Shown here: one piece after another, positions 41,903 to 51,200 of the stretch
Layout: every line of letters starts with the position of its first letter
Numbering within the stretch: position 1 is the stretch's first letter
DNA from: Clostridium fessum
GTDB taxonomy: Bacteria; Bacillota; Clostridia; Lachnospirales; Lachnospiraceae
DNA length: 64,000 nt
NCBI RefSeq assembly: GCF_003024715.1
Contig: NZ_PYLO01000002.1
Coordinates: forward strand, 248,001-312,000
Direction of reading: 5' to 3'
Notes under the pieces: model-generated
Database searches by the model: none
What the model was told of the DNA's origin: nothing
Seen by the model: only the letters and a program-made list of their open reading frames with translations
Position numbers and translations under genes: made by a program

Positions 41903-43090
41903 TTAGCCCAGGAAGCTGATGAATCCTGTCAGGATAGTTGCGTTTACAAAGTCGATGAATAAGGAACCTACCAGCGGAACAACCATGAATGCAGTCGGAG
42001 CCGGACCATATACGCCGGTGATTGCCTGCATGTTTGCCATAGCGTTCGGGGTAGCACCCATACCGAATCCACAGAAACCACTGGTCATAACAGCAGCATC
42101 GTAGGATTTGCCAAGTACGTTGAATACAACGAAGTTTGCATAGAAGAACATAAGTACTGTCTGTGCAAGAAGCATAACTACCATCGGTACAGCCAGCTCA
42201 GCTAACTGCCACAGCTTCATATCGATCATAGCCAGACCCAGGAATACGGAAAGGGAAGCACCGCCCAGTGTGCTGATCTCTTCCATCGGGATCTCTTTGT
42301 TCTGAACATCCATGATGTTACGGATGATAGCACCAACTAACATTGCGCCGATGTAGAACGGGAATGTCATAAACTTGCCAAGGAACATGGATACGATAGT
42401 ACCAGCACCGATAGCAACGATTAAGTACAGAAGACCGTCAAGGATTCTAGCGGAATCGATTGCACCAGTCTCATCTGTCTCTACAGTCTCAGTCTTAGTA
42501 GCTGCCTCAGCAACTGCGGACAGTTTGTACTTACGGATCTTAGCAGTTGCAATAGGACCACCGATTACGCAGCCTGCAACCAGACCATAAGTAGCGGAAG
42601 CGATAGCTACAACGCTCGCATTTGCTACGCCTAATTCCTCAAGTAACGGTCCGAAGGAACCAGCAGTACCGTGACCACCTACCATCGGGATGGAACCGGT
42701 TGCCAGACCCAGACGAGGATCCAGACCAAATACGCTTGCCAGACCAGCACCCAGGACGTTCTGAAGAATTACCATAACAGCTGACAGAGCCAGGAATACA
42801 ACTGTCTGAACGCCGCCCTTCTTCAGCATACGGAAGGATGCTGTAAAACCTACGCTACAGAAGAAAGCTACCATGAATACGTTTTTAAGTGTCATGTCGC
42901 AGGAAATTTCCAGAATGCCCATGCCTCTTACGATGGTATGAACAATTGCATAAAGGAAACCACCAACTACAGGTGCCGGAATACAATACCGACGAAGAAT
43001 AGAAATTTTAGCTACCAGAATACGTCCCAGTAACAGTACAAGTGCCGCAACTGCGGTTGCCTGATACATATCAAGCTCGATTGTCTTCAT
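41903..43090 (-). CDS. gltS: Sodium/glutamate symporter
   Basis: 395 residues and about ten to twelve membrane helices with the GltS signature elements: RRYCIPAPVVGGFLYAIVH, TGSIPMVGGHGTAGSFGPLLEELG and the second inverted-repeat motif SGFCGFGMGATPNAMANMQAITGVYGPAPTAFMVVPLVGSLFIDFVNA. It couples sodium and glutamate uptake. It stands between gdhA and a two-component system resembling the glutamine sensor GlnK/GlnL, consistent with use of external glutamate. GGAGG lies before the ATG. Confidence 0.95.
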   Translation of the reverse strand: MKTIELDMYQATAVAALVLLLGRILVAKISILRRYCIPAPVVGGFLYAIVHTIVRGMGILEISCDMTLKNVFMVAFFCSVGFTASFRMLKKGGVQTVVFLALSAVMVILQNVLGAGLASVFGLDPRLGLATGSIPMVGGHGTAGSFGPLLEELGVANASVVAIASATYGLVAGCVIGGPIATAKIRKYKLSAVAEAATKTETVETDETGAIDSARILDGLLYLIVAIGAGTIVSMFLGKFMTFPFYIGAMLVGAIIRNIMDVQNKEIPMEEISTLGGASLSVFLGLAMIDMKLWQLAELAVPMVVMLLAQTVLMFFYANFVVFNVLGKSYDAAVMTSGFCGFGMGATPNAMANMQAITGVYGPAPTAFMVVPLVGSLFIDFVNATILTGFISFLG

Positions 43091-43244
43091 ACAACTACCT
43101 CCAACCTATTTTTTTTCTTGCTCGCAGGTGTATAATACTGTAGCCCCGACAAAAAACTACAAGATCCATCATAAAAACATAAAATTTTTATAACATTTTT
43201 TTAACTTATGATAAACAGATTGGAAATTTTTGTAAATCTACCCG

Positions 43245-44090
43245 TTATACCTCACGATCTACCGCCAGCATCAGGCTGTCGATGAACTTTTTGATGCTGA
43301 CTTTGCCGCCGTAACGGCGTTTACCGCGAATGTGATCCATCTCTGCCCGGATTTCCTCGAATGGGAACAGGGTGCTGGAGTATGCAGTAAAGGTTTCATT
43401 CATGAAATCCTCAATACCCAAATGTGCCAGGTTCGACATGCCGACCGCGATCGCACGGCGGACACGCTGCTCCATGTTCTTCGGCGCATCGCTCAAAAGC
43501 TCGCAGAGCTGACCGATGCTGACCTGGGAGATCGGGCGTCCGTTGTTGTGCAGATACTCGCAGATCCGAAGGATATCGTCGCCGCCCTTCTCGCCGGACA
43601 TGCCGAGACGGTTTAAAATGTAAAGCACCTTTCTGCCGTAACCGTCATCTTTTTTCTTCTCCTTCGGCATATCCGCGATCTCTGCCATGAACATTTTCTT
43701 AATATTCGTCAGTGTTTTCTCATTCTTGATCTGCTCATCCACATTACGGATGACCGATTTTACCTCAATGATATTGATTGGCTTGCTGATGAAGAACTCA
43801 ATGCCCGCATCGTATGCCTTGCCGATCAATTCTTTTGCCGCCACCTGGGAAATCATGATGCATTTTGCCTTGCAGCCTCTTTCCCGCAGTTCGCGCATGA
43901 CCTGAACACCGTCCTTTTCCGGCATCAGGAAATCAATCAGAACCATATCCGGATTCTTTGCCAGGATATCATCCACATCCGCCGGCTGTCCCTCTGAAGT
44001 TCCGCAGACAATTCCCAGATCATTATCTTCAATAATATCCTGCAGGACGCTGATCACTGACATATCATCTTCAACAATATAAATCTCCAT
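43245..44090 (-). CDS. Response regulator with YcbB/GlnL-type output domain
   Basis: 281 residues. The receiver domain (1-120) has the acidic pocket IVEDD, phosphoacceptor Asp in MVLIDFLMPEKDG and Lys in FFISKPINI. After a linker, residues about 150-275 match the YcbB DNA-binding domain (GEKGGDDILRICEYLHNNGRPISQVSIGQLCELL... KNMEQRVRRAIAVGMSNLAHLGIEDFMNETF). Bacillus subtilis GlnL (YcbB) has this layout and activates glutamine-use genes. Its start abuts the kinase stop. Likely targets here are gltS and gdhA, which is inference. Confidence 0.9.
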   Translation of the reverse strand: MEIYIVEDDMSVISVLQDIIEDNDLGIVCGTSEGQPADVDDILAKNPDMVLIDFLMPEKDGVQVMRELRERGCKAKCIMISQVAAKELIGKAYDAGIEFFISKPINIIEVKSVIRNVDEQIKNEKTLTNIKKMFMAEIADMPKEKKKDDGYGRKVLYILNRLGMSGEKGGDDILRICEYLHNNGRPISQVSIGQLCELLSDAPKNMEQRVRRAIAVGMSNLAHLGIEDFMNETFTAYSSTLFPFEEIRAEMDHIRGKRRYGGKVSIKKFIDSLMLAVDREV

Positions 44091-45371
44091 TTACTCTATT
44101 TCCTCCAATTTCGCTATCGGTATCTCAATATGGAATTTCGTTCCTCTTCCCTCTTCCGAATCCACTGAAATACTACCTTCAAACTGCTCCTCTACCGCGT
44201 TTTTCACACCGCAGAGCCCGACGCCTCTATATATATTGCCGGTTTTTTCATCAAACTTCGTTGAATATCCCATATTGAAAATCCGTGGGAGATGTTTTTC
44301 TGAAATTCCCGGTCCGTCGTCCGCTACTTCAAACACATAATTGCCATCTTTTTTGTACTCCCGAATCCAGATCATCCCACTTTTTTTCGTCGATTCGATC
44401 GCTTCCACCGCATTTCCTACCAAATTTTTGAGAATCGTCATAAGCTGGTAGTGTTCCTGCGTCATAAAATTGTCCCGGCAGTCAAACATCAGACGGATAT
44501 CCAGCTTTTTCTCCGCCATGGTCCGGTAGGTGGATGATTCCAGAATCCGAAGAAGATCCTGCAGGCTCATCGTTTCCTCGTTCGACTCTTCCTCGATCGC
44601 CTCCTCAATGCCCTGAATGATGCGGATGTAATCTTTCTTGATCTCATGGACATCCCGCGCTATCTCAAGTCCCATCTGCTGCATTTCCCGTGGAAGATCC
44701 TTTTCCAGAATCTGCTCATAGAGCTTGTATGCATTGCTCATGACGCGCTCGATCTCCTCGGTGTTCTTATGCATCAGGTAAATCTCAGTCTTGAGTCCCG
44801 TTGTCATAAGAAATAACCGCTGATAACGGCTCTCATGATCCGCTTTCGTAAGAAGAAGCCGGTACTGCTGTTCTCCGATCAGTGCCAGTGCCACAAAAAG
44901 TGTGCGGACTGCGGCGATCATAAAAAGCTTTTGAATTATATCCGGTCCCGGCATCGCATTGTTTTTAAGAAGCGCCGCCAGGAAGTTTTCGAATATATTC
45001 GAGCATAAGTCACAGAAAAATGCCGCCGCAATCACATTTTCCAGATTCGCGATATGTTTATTCCGGATCTGCAGCTTGAACATCATGCCGTACACGATAT
45101 AAAAGAATGCTCCGGGCATCGCAAGCTGTACCAGCATCTCGGATGGCATTCCCTGCAGATAATATATCACAATTCGGAATAAAAAAACAATGATCGACGT
45201 CACCGTACAGATCGTCATCGTGTGAATCTGGCTTCCGACTGTCATAATCAGCACCGGAAGCAGGATAACCGACGCTGACACACGGAAATTGTTGACAAAT
45301 ACGTTCCAATAAAGCTGCGAAGTTATCGCTATGATAAAGCCTATCGCTAATGTTCGTCTCCAGGATTTCAT
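44091..45371 (-). CDS. Sensor histidine kinase, GlnK-like
   Basis: 426 residues. Residues 1-190 form about six membrane helices with short loops; then a coiled dimerisation segment with the phospho-His in IARDVHEIKKDYIRI, and an ATPase domain with N box LKNLVGNAVEAIE, G1 VADDGPGIS, F box IFNMGYSTKF and G2 RGVGLCGVKNAV. The DVHEIKKD H-box is that of GlnK/YcbA-type kinases. It partners with the adjacent regulator. The 5' side, about 135 bp away, carries MITE copy 2. Confidence 0.9.
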   Translation of the reverse strand: MKSWRRTLAIGFIIAITSQLYWNVFVNNFRVSASVILLPVLIMTVGSQIHTMTICTVTSIIVFLFRIVIYYLQGMPSEMLVQLAMPGAFFYIVYGMMFKLQIRNKHIANLENVIAAAFFCDLCSNIFENFLAALLKNNAMPGPDIIQKLFMIAAVRTLFVALALIGEQQYRLLLTKADHESRYQRLFLMTTGLKTEIYLMHKNTEEIERVMSNAYKLYEQILEKDLPREMQQMGLEIARDVHEIKKDYIRIIQGIEEAIEEESNEETMSLQDLLRILESSTYRTMAEKKLDIRLMFDCRDNFMTQEHYQLMTILKNLVGNAVEAIESTKKSGMIWIREYKKDGNYVFEVADDGPGISEKHLPRIFNMGYSTKFDEKTGNIYRGVGLCGVKNAVEEQFEGSISVDSEEGRGTKFHIEIPIAKLEEIE

Positions 45372-45506
45372 TTCTGCCTTTCTCCCTCTTTAAATAGTAC
45401 AATTTCACATAGCTTTTAGCCTGAGTAAAACAGTTTTTGCATATTTATATAGTATACTTAGTTTCATGAAATCTGTAAAGAATTTTATAGCAGATGTGAA
45501 ACTCTC

Positions 45507-45639
45507 GTTACTGTTCACACACGTGTGCCCAGCAACGGGATTTTGCCGATGCTACGCATTCCAAATCGGCAAAATCTGCTGCCGGAACTGTATCGTACGG
45601 AATTTTCAGTTCAAAAAATTCCTACCTGTGAACAGTTAC
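45507..45639. mobile_element. 133-bp MITE-like multi-hairpin element, copy 2
   Basis: Left end GTTACTGTTCAC, right end GTGAACAGTTAC (one mismatch in the inverted repeat). Flanked exactly by the direct repeat AAACTCTC (45499-45506 and 45640-45647). Internal stems are GATTTTGCCGAT/ATCGGCAAAATC (45539-45550 with 45565-45576) and GGAATTTT/AAAATTCC (45599-45606 with 45615-45622), both changed relative to copy 1 but still perfectly paired. It lies between the start of the kinase gene and the end of the FMN reductase-like gene. Confidence 0.88.
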
Positions 45640-45678
45640 AAACTCTCCCAGTGACGCTGCCCTGCTTATAACGCCTCT

Positions 45679-46827
45679 TTACCTATATAATAGCGTCTCC
45701 CGGATTCTCTCCGCAAACGCATTCATCCGTTCCTCAATCCCCGGCAGCTGCATCGCTGCCCCGGCATTGTTTGCCGTCTCCATCATCGCAAAGTGCCCCG
45801 GCAGATAGAAGGTTTTGTTCATATTTAACGCCGCGATAAGCTGTTCCGCCACGATATCGCTTCCGGAATAGCCCGACACAACCACCGCAAACAGCGCTTT
45901 GTCATAAAACCGCGTCGTCCGGAACAGCGAAGTCAGGCGGTTGATGAACGCAGTCAGGTTTGCCGACAGCGCATCGTTGTAGTTTGGACAGAGCATCACG
46001 ATGGCATCCGCCTCGCGGACTGCCGGATAGACGTCCTCGACCATCACTCCACCGTAGAAGCAGCTTCCCTGCTCGCCAAAATGCAGGCACATCTTGTACG
46101 GGCATCCGGCGCAGTCGGAAAGCGTACCGTTTCGAAGCCCTATCTCCCGGATCTCCATCTCCGGGAGCTGTTCTTTCACCCGGTCCCAGATCGCGTAGGT
46201 GTTGGAGGTCTTGTGGCTTGACGCGTGCAATACCAATACTTTCGGACATTTTTTCCTGACGCAATCCGTTCCCAGTACTTCTTTGACCAGCCCCGCTGCG
46301 CTCTCGCGGTATGCCCCCATCAGATCGGTTCCAAGATTATTGGAAACGATCGTGTAATTGGAAAGTGTCCGCGTGCCCTCGACGAGCGGGCGTCCCACGA
46401 ACGCGCAGCCCGCACAGTTAGCGGCAAATACCAGATCCTTCGCCGCCGATTTGGAATAGAGGTCATTTTCACTGTCCACCAAAAGTCCGCCGACAAAACC
46501 GTTCAGAAAATCCGGATGTTCCCGCAGGAAACGAATCAGACGGTAAAGCTCCAGGTTGATGCCAGATGTGCCAAGGGGCACGGCAAACAGGATACGTCCC
46601 TGGACTGGATTTTTTCGATTCTGTGTCTTCTCCAGGCGCCTCCATCGGTTTACATAATCTTCAAAAGCACTGATTTCCATCGCTGTCTCGTAGGCGTAGC
46701 CGTCCAGCGCATAGGATAACACCTCCGAAAGGCGCGCATCCGCGCCTTTTTCCTCCTCGCGCAGATGGACGAGGAGGAGAGGCATTTCTTCTATATAGAT
46801 ATCTCCTTCTGAATTTGAATGAATCAT
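45679..46827 (-). CDS. NADPH-dependent FMN reductase-like (flavodoxin fold) protein with N-terminal extension
   Basis: 382 residues. The C-terminal half (about 195-380) is an FMN reductase/WrbA-like fold: KVLVLHASSHKTSNTYAIWDRVKEQL, LSDCAGCPYKMCLHFGEQGSCFYGGVMVEDVYPAVREADAIVMLCPNYNDALSANL and ALFAVVVSGYSGSDIVAEQL. Several cysteines cluster in the DCAGCPYKMC segment. The N-terminal half includes a second alpha/beta region (GRILFAVPLGTSGINLELYRLIRFL... FVGGLLVDSENDLYSKSAAKDLVFAANCAGCAF) that looks like a degenerate related fold. Located 37 bp after the dehydrogenase-like gene, so the two probably form a redox pair. Confidence 0.75.
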   Translation of the reverse strand: MIHSNSEGDIYIEEMPLLLVHLREEEKGADARLSEVLSYALDGYAYETAMEISAFEDYVNRWRRLEKTQNRKNPVQGRILFAVPLGTSGINLELYRLIRFLREHPDFLNGFVGGLLVDSENDLYSKSAAKDLVFAANCAGCAFVGRPLVEGTRTLSNYTIVSNNLGTDLMGAYRESAAGLVKEVLGTDCVRKKCPKVLVLHASSHKTSNTYAIWDRVKEQLPEMEIREIGLRNGTLSDCAGCPYKMCLHFGEQGSCFYGGVMVEDVYPAVREADAIVMLCPNYNDALSANLTAFINRLTSLFRTTRFYDKALFAVVVSGYSGSDIVAEQLIAALNMNKTFYLPGHFAMMETANNAGAAMQLPGIEERMNAFAERIRETLLYR

Positions 46828-46863
46828 TTATTTTCGCTTCCTTCCTGCGATAAGACTCATCGA

Positions 46864-48120
46864 TCAGACAATCCTTTTCAGATTTTCCTCCGCCGTCACA
46901 ATCCGCTCATACAGCGCATCCGGCAGTGGAAGAATTTCTGTTTCCAGACCATATTCGGTATAACGGTTTTTCACTCCCATGAAGATACCGCCCATGAAGA
47001 CGGAACCGCAGTGCCATTCGCCGCGCATCATCAGAATCAGGGAGATTGCGCCGGAGGAATATGCCGGTGCGATAAACGGCTTGAAACCGATCGCGCGCAT
47101 ATGCAGGTTTGCCGTTACCGTCAGCTGGGTCAGTTCTTTTGAAAGCGCATCGTTGTAATTTGCAATGGAATCTGCGATGACGAGATCCTGTCCATGCGGT
47201 CCGAAGGAACGTCCCTCGGTCAAAAACTGTGAAAATCGTCCGTCGCGCTTCGCATAATAAGCCGCGCGCGCATTCATAACGCCCAGTCCGAAGCCCTGTA
47301 CCTGTTCCGGACGGAGTCCCTTTAAATCAAGGATGCCGTTTTCGTCCTTGTTGCTCTCCAGCCATGCCGTCTTTGCCAGTGGGTCAACCGGATCGGAGAC
47401 AACGGCAAATAAGCCCTTGAAATGCTCGGTTCTCGCCTGTCTTGCATACTGGGCAACGATCTTGGAGTTATTTTCAAACTGGTACATCCGCACATCCTTG
47501 ACACCGGAACCAACCGGCGGGATTCCCTTGGAAGCAACAAATACAAACACATCGCATTTGAAGAGGTCTTCCGGTTTTACCACATCGACCTCCGGCAGCG
47601 CGTCATATGCCCACGGGTACGCGATCTGGTTTTCCTCAAATTCCCAGCGTGCGGTCACTTTATCAGAAATATCACAGATGCCGATCGAACTGATGCAGTC
47701 GCCGCCCAGAAGATGAAGCCCGGTCAACAGCGTACTTCCGACGTCGCCGATCGCCAGCACATGGACTCTTTTCTTCGTTTTCTGCGGTTTTTCTGCCAAA
47801 ATAGCCTCAAAATCCGGATGCAGGCGGTTGACTGCACGCATCACGTCCTGAGTGATCGCGGCTTCGACTGCCTCGTCAAGCTCACAATTTTTCTTTGCCG
47901 CCTGCGCTTCCAGCTTCCGGCTGCTCAGCCAGGAAACATTCTCTGCCTCCTGGAATAAAAGCAGCGGCGAGTTTACCTTAAAAGAATCTCTTCCGGTTCC
48001 CAGCTCGCGCTCGAATAAGAATGTGAGCGGCGTGCCCGGGTGCGGCATTTCTGCCTTTTCGTATGATAAATTTCCATTGAAGGAACAACAGATTTTATCT
48101 CCAATTTTATAATAGTACAT
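46864..48120 (-). CDS. Lactate/malate dehydrogenase-like NAD-binding protein
   Basis: 418 residues, about 100 longer than ldh at 9519. A Rossmann motif occurs late (HVLAIGDVGSTLLTGLHLLGG, residues about 119-139), followed by ISSIGICDISDKV, FVFVASKGIPPVG, LFAVVSDPVDPLAKTAWLES (position of NPVD) and RSFGPHGQDLVIADSI (position of the catalytic HG). The overall order is that of lactate/malate dehydrogenases, but the key loops differ, so the substrate cannot be named. The first 110 residues are an extension of unknown role. Confidence 0.75.
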   Translation of the reverse strand: MYYYKIGDKICCSFNGNLSYEKAEMPHPGTPLTFLFERELGTGRDSFKVNSPLLLFQEAENVSWLSSRKLEAQAAKKNCELDEAVEAAITQDVMRAVNRLHPDFEAILAEKPQKTKKRVHVLAIGDVGSTLLTGLHLLGGDCISSIGICDISDKVTARWEFEENQIAYPWAYDALPEVDVVKPEDLFKCDVFVFVASKGIPPVGSGVKDVRMYQFENNSKIVAQYARQARTEHFKGLFAVVSDPVDPLAKTAWLESNKDENGILDLKGLRPEQVQGFGLGVMNARAAYYAKRDGRFSQFLTEGRSFGPHGQDLVIADSIANYNDALSKELTQLTVTANLHMRAIGFKPFIAPAYSSGAISLILMMRGEWHCGSVFMGGIFMGVKNRYTEYGLETEILPLPDALYERIVTAEENLKRIV

Positions 48121-48205
48121 ATTGCATACCCCCTGCTCTTTTTTGATATCTTATATGATATTATTTTTCTGTTCCAGTAATTATCCTTGTGCTTCCACAA
48201 ATTTC

Positions 48206-51200
48206 TCACTTCCGCGTCCGATACAGCATCTCTAAATCATTTTCCAGATACACCGACGCTGCCAGATTCGGATCGTAGCTGACGCACTCGCCTTTATCCG
48301 GGCAGAGCGGCAGGATGACCGCTTCAGACAGGCGGCTGAGCGTTAAGTTTCTCGCAAACAGCGCCCGGTACTCGGATTCGAGCACCAGAAGGATGTTGCG
48401 CGCGTTGCGGATGCAGCACGCGGAGAACTCAAACGCGGCTTCCGGCGTACTTCCCTGTACCGGCGGTGCGGCATACGGCAGGATCATATTGATCGACGGC
48501 GTCAGTCCCGCCACCTTCACGGTATCGCGGCGCACCGTATCGCCTCCGATGAACGGGTACAGTGTGGACTCGACAAACCAGTTCCGCAGATTCGGAATAT
48601 AATAAATACTGTCTACCGGCACGCCCTTCGTCGCCATCGTGTCGCGCCCGTAGCCTGAAATCATACCTAACACCAATTTTTTGATTTCCACGCCCTCTTC
48701 GCGCAGCATCGGTTCCAATGCCTCGAAACGTCCGCCGTGATGCAGCAGATCATCAACCAGAATCACCGGGCGGTCAAAGGACTTGATAGCCTTGATCTGG
48801 CTTCGCAGCGGCGAATAGTACGGGAACGCTTCGATCGACTTCTCTTTCAGCTCCGGATCGTACACTTTATCTGTATGCAGCGTCTTCGTCACCGTATTCG
48901 GAATAACTTTTCCACGCAGGATCTTGCCGAACGGCACGCACATCGCCCCGCCGAGGTGCCTCGGCGTCACTGGGTCACGCGGCACACCATTCAACGCCGT
49001 GATCCGTTCCACCAGACGATGGTAAATCACGCTCGCAGACATCGAAAGAACCAGCTGTCCCGGATAGAAGCGCGTCATCGCCATCTGCAATTCCCGATGC
49101 GCCTTGTAGATCGCATCCAGAACGCGCGGATTGCTGGAAAATGGTTCTTTTAACGTTGTTTCCAGATTCTGCACTAACACAAGCGGCGCATGCATATCGA
49201 CCAGATAGAGCGGCGCGTCTTCCGGGGATTCCGGCGCCTTCACAAAGCCCTGGCGGACCACCGCCGACAGCACGCGCTCCGGGCAGTAACCGTCTGCCGG
49301 GAAGAAAAGTGCATAGCCGCATTTATACTCAAAGGACCGTGCGATCGCCTCGGTTAAAAGCAGCTGTTCCGCGTCGTAGATCATCGGATCGCGCTCGACA
49401 TAGATACCCGAAATCAGAAGAATCTCACCGTAGGTATGGCGGCGCACCTGATCTGCCAGACTGACCTGTCCCAGGACGGCAAACAGCTCATCCGGCGCCA
49501 GATAGCGAAGCCGTGCCACGCCGACCAGCCGGTTTTCCTGCACGGTATTCCTAAGAAGCAGCAGCCGGTCGCCCGACTCCTTCATCGAATTTAACAGGTC
49601 CTCCCGATCTTCTTCGTCCCGCAGAACGAAATTCGAAATTTCCGCCAGAAGCATTTCATCCGGCATCTCCACCTCCTCATAGGAGATCGCACGCGCGCGG
49701 ATATATGGTTTATATTCCGGCTCCCGCAGATACAGACCGTTGTAATAGATATATTCCTGCACAGACGGGTCAATCAGGTTCGAAATATCGCGGTTCAGAT
49801 CGATATTTTCACGGATTCTCGTCGAACTGATGTCCTCCAGATGCTCCGGAAGCTCCAGCTCCACAACCTTGCCGCTGATCTGATCCATCATCTGACGGTT
49901 GTATTTATTGTCCGCCTTGACATCACCCACGCGGCGGAACGCGATGTGGTTCATCGAATGAATCGAATTTTTGACCGGTTTCTTCTTATAAGAAGAGGCA
50001 TTGGCAATGACATCGCTGCCGACCACGATATACAGCTCTTTTCCGGAAAACACCTCTCTCAGGCGTTTCAGATCCGCCGGATTGGCGATATTGACCGGAA
50101 TATCATCCGGGAACAGGTTCACATGGAACTCATCCGCCACCGACATGCTCACGATCTGACGGCGGATCAGATGCGGCTGCGCCTTTTTCGACCAGGAAAA
50201 TTCATCGACCGCCAGAAATACCTCATAGCCGAGGTCGCGGATCTCGCGGACAATCTCTTTGTGCGACAGCGTAAACGGATCAAATGTGCCCGGGAAGAAT
50301 GCCACCTGGTTCCGCTCTTTGATCTCTAAATTGCCCTCGGTCATATGGTACTGCGTGATGAACCGGTAAATATTAGAAAGGGACGCCGCACGATAAAATG
50401 CCGTCAGCTCATTTCCCTTATTTTCATTGAATAAGAACAGCATCTTGCGGAAGGACAGGGCGAACAGCTCTTTTTTCTCCCGGCACTCCATCCAGGATGA
50501 GCCGAAGACGGTCTGCCCCAGCACCAGCATCGCCTCCTGGCGCACCGACTCGCGATAATTCGCCAGACCGCTGAGCAGGATGCCAAGCAGACGTCCGCGC
50601 CGTTCCTCGCATACCTCTTTTTCCTCCGCAAAGCGCTCTGGGTAGCACGAATACCGTTCCAGCAGCACGCCGACCGTATCAAGCGCAACCGAGACTATCT
50701 GGTCGTTTGCATTTGCCATCATGCCATGCAGGTAGGAAACGATCTCCTCCAGCTGTTCCGGCGGCAGCCACAGCGCCGCCTGCCCCAGATACTGCGGAAT
50801 ATATTTGGAAAATTCGTACTCACCGACTTCCAGCCCCTTCATCAGCTCGACCACGATCTCATTTCTCTGATCCGGTGTCAGAAGCCCGATGATGCGAAGC
50901 AGGGCGGTTCCGGCATCATGGCGCACGATCACGTGCTCGCTGACTTTTACAAGGTTTGAGAGATGCGCTGCGATATGCAGCATATGTTCCTGTTTGCCAT
51001 GGGCGATCTGATCGACGAGCAGCTTGATATTGGCCGACTTGATGACCCACGGCGTCGCTGTTTTGAGGTTATCCAGGAAAATATCAGAGACAACATCGCG
51101 GTCATACAAAAGTTCCTGTTCTCTCGCCGTGTCCTCTCCGAGGTTACTTAACACGCGGTATTTGAGGAAGGTCATCGTGATATTGTCCTCAACCTGCGCC

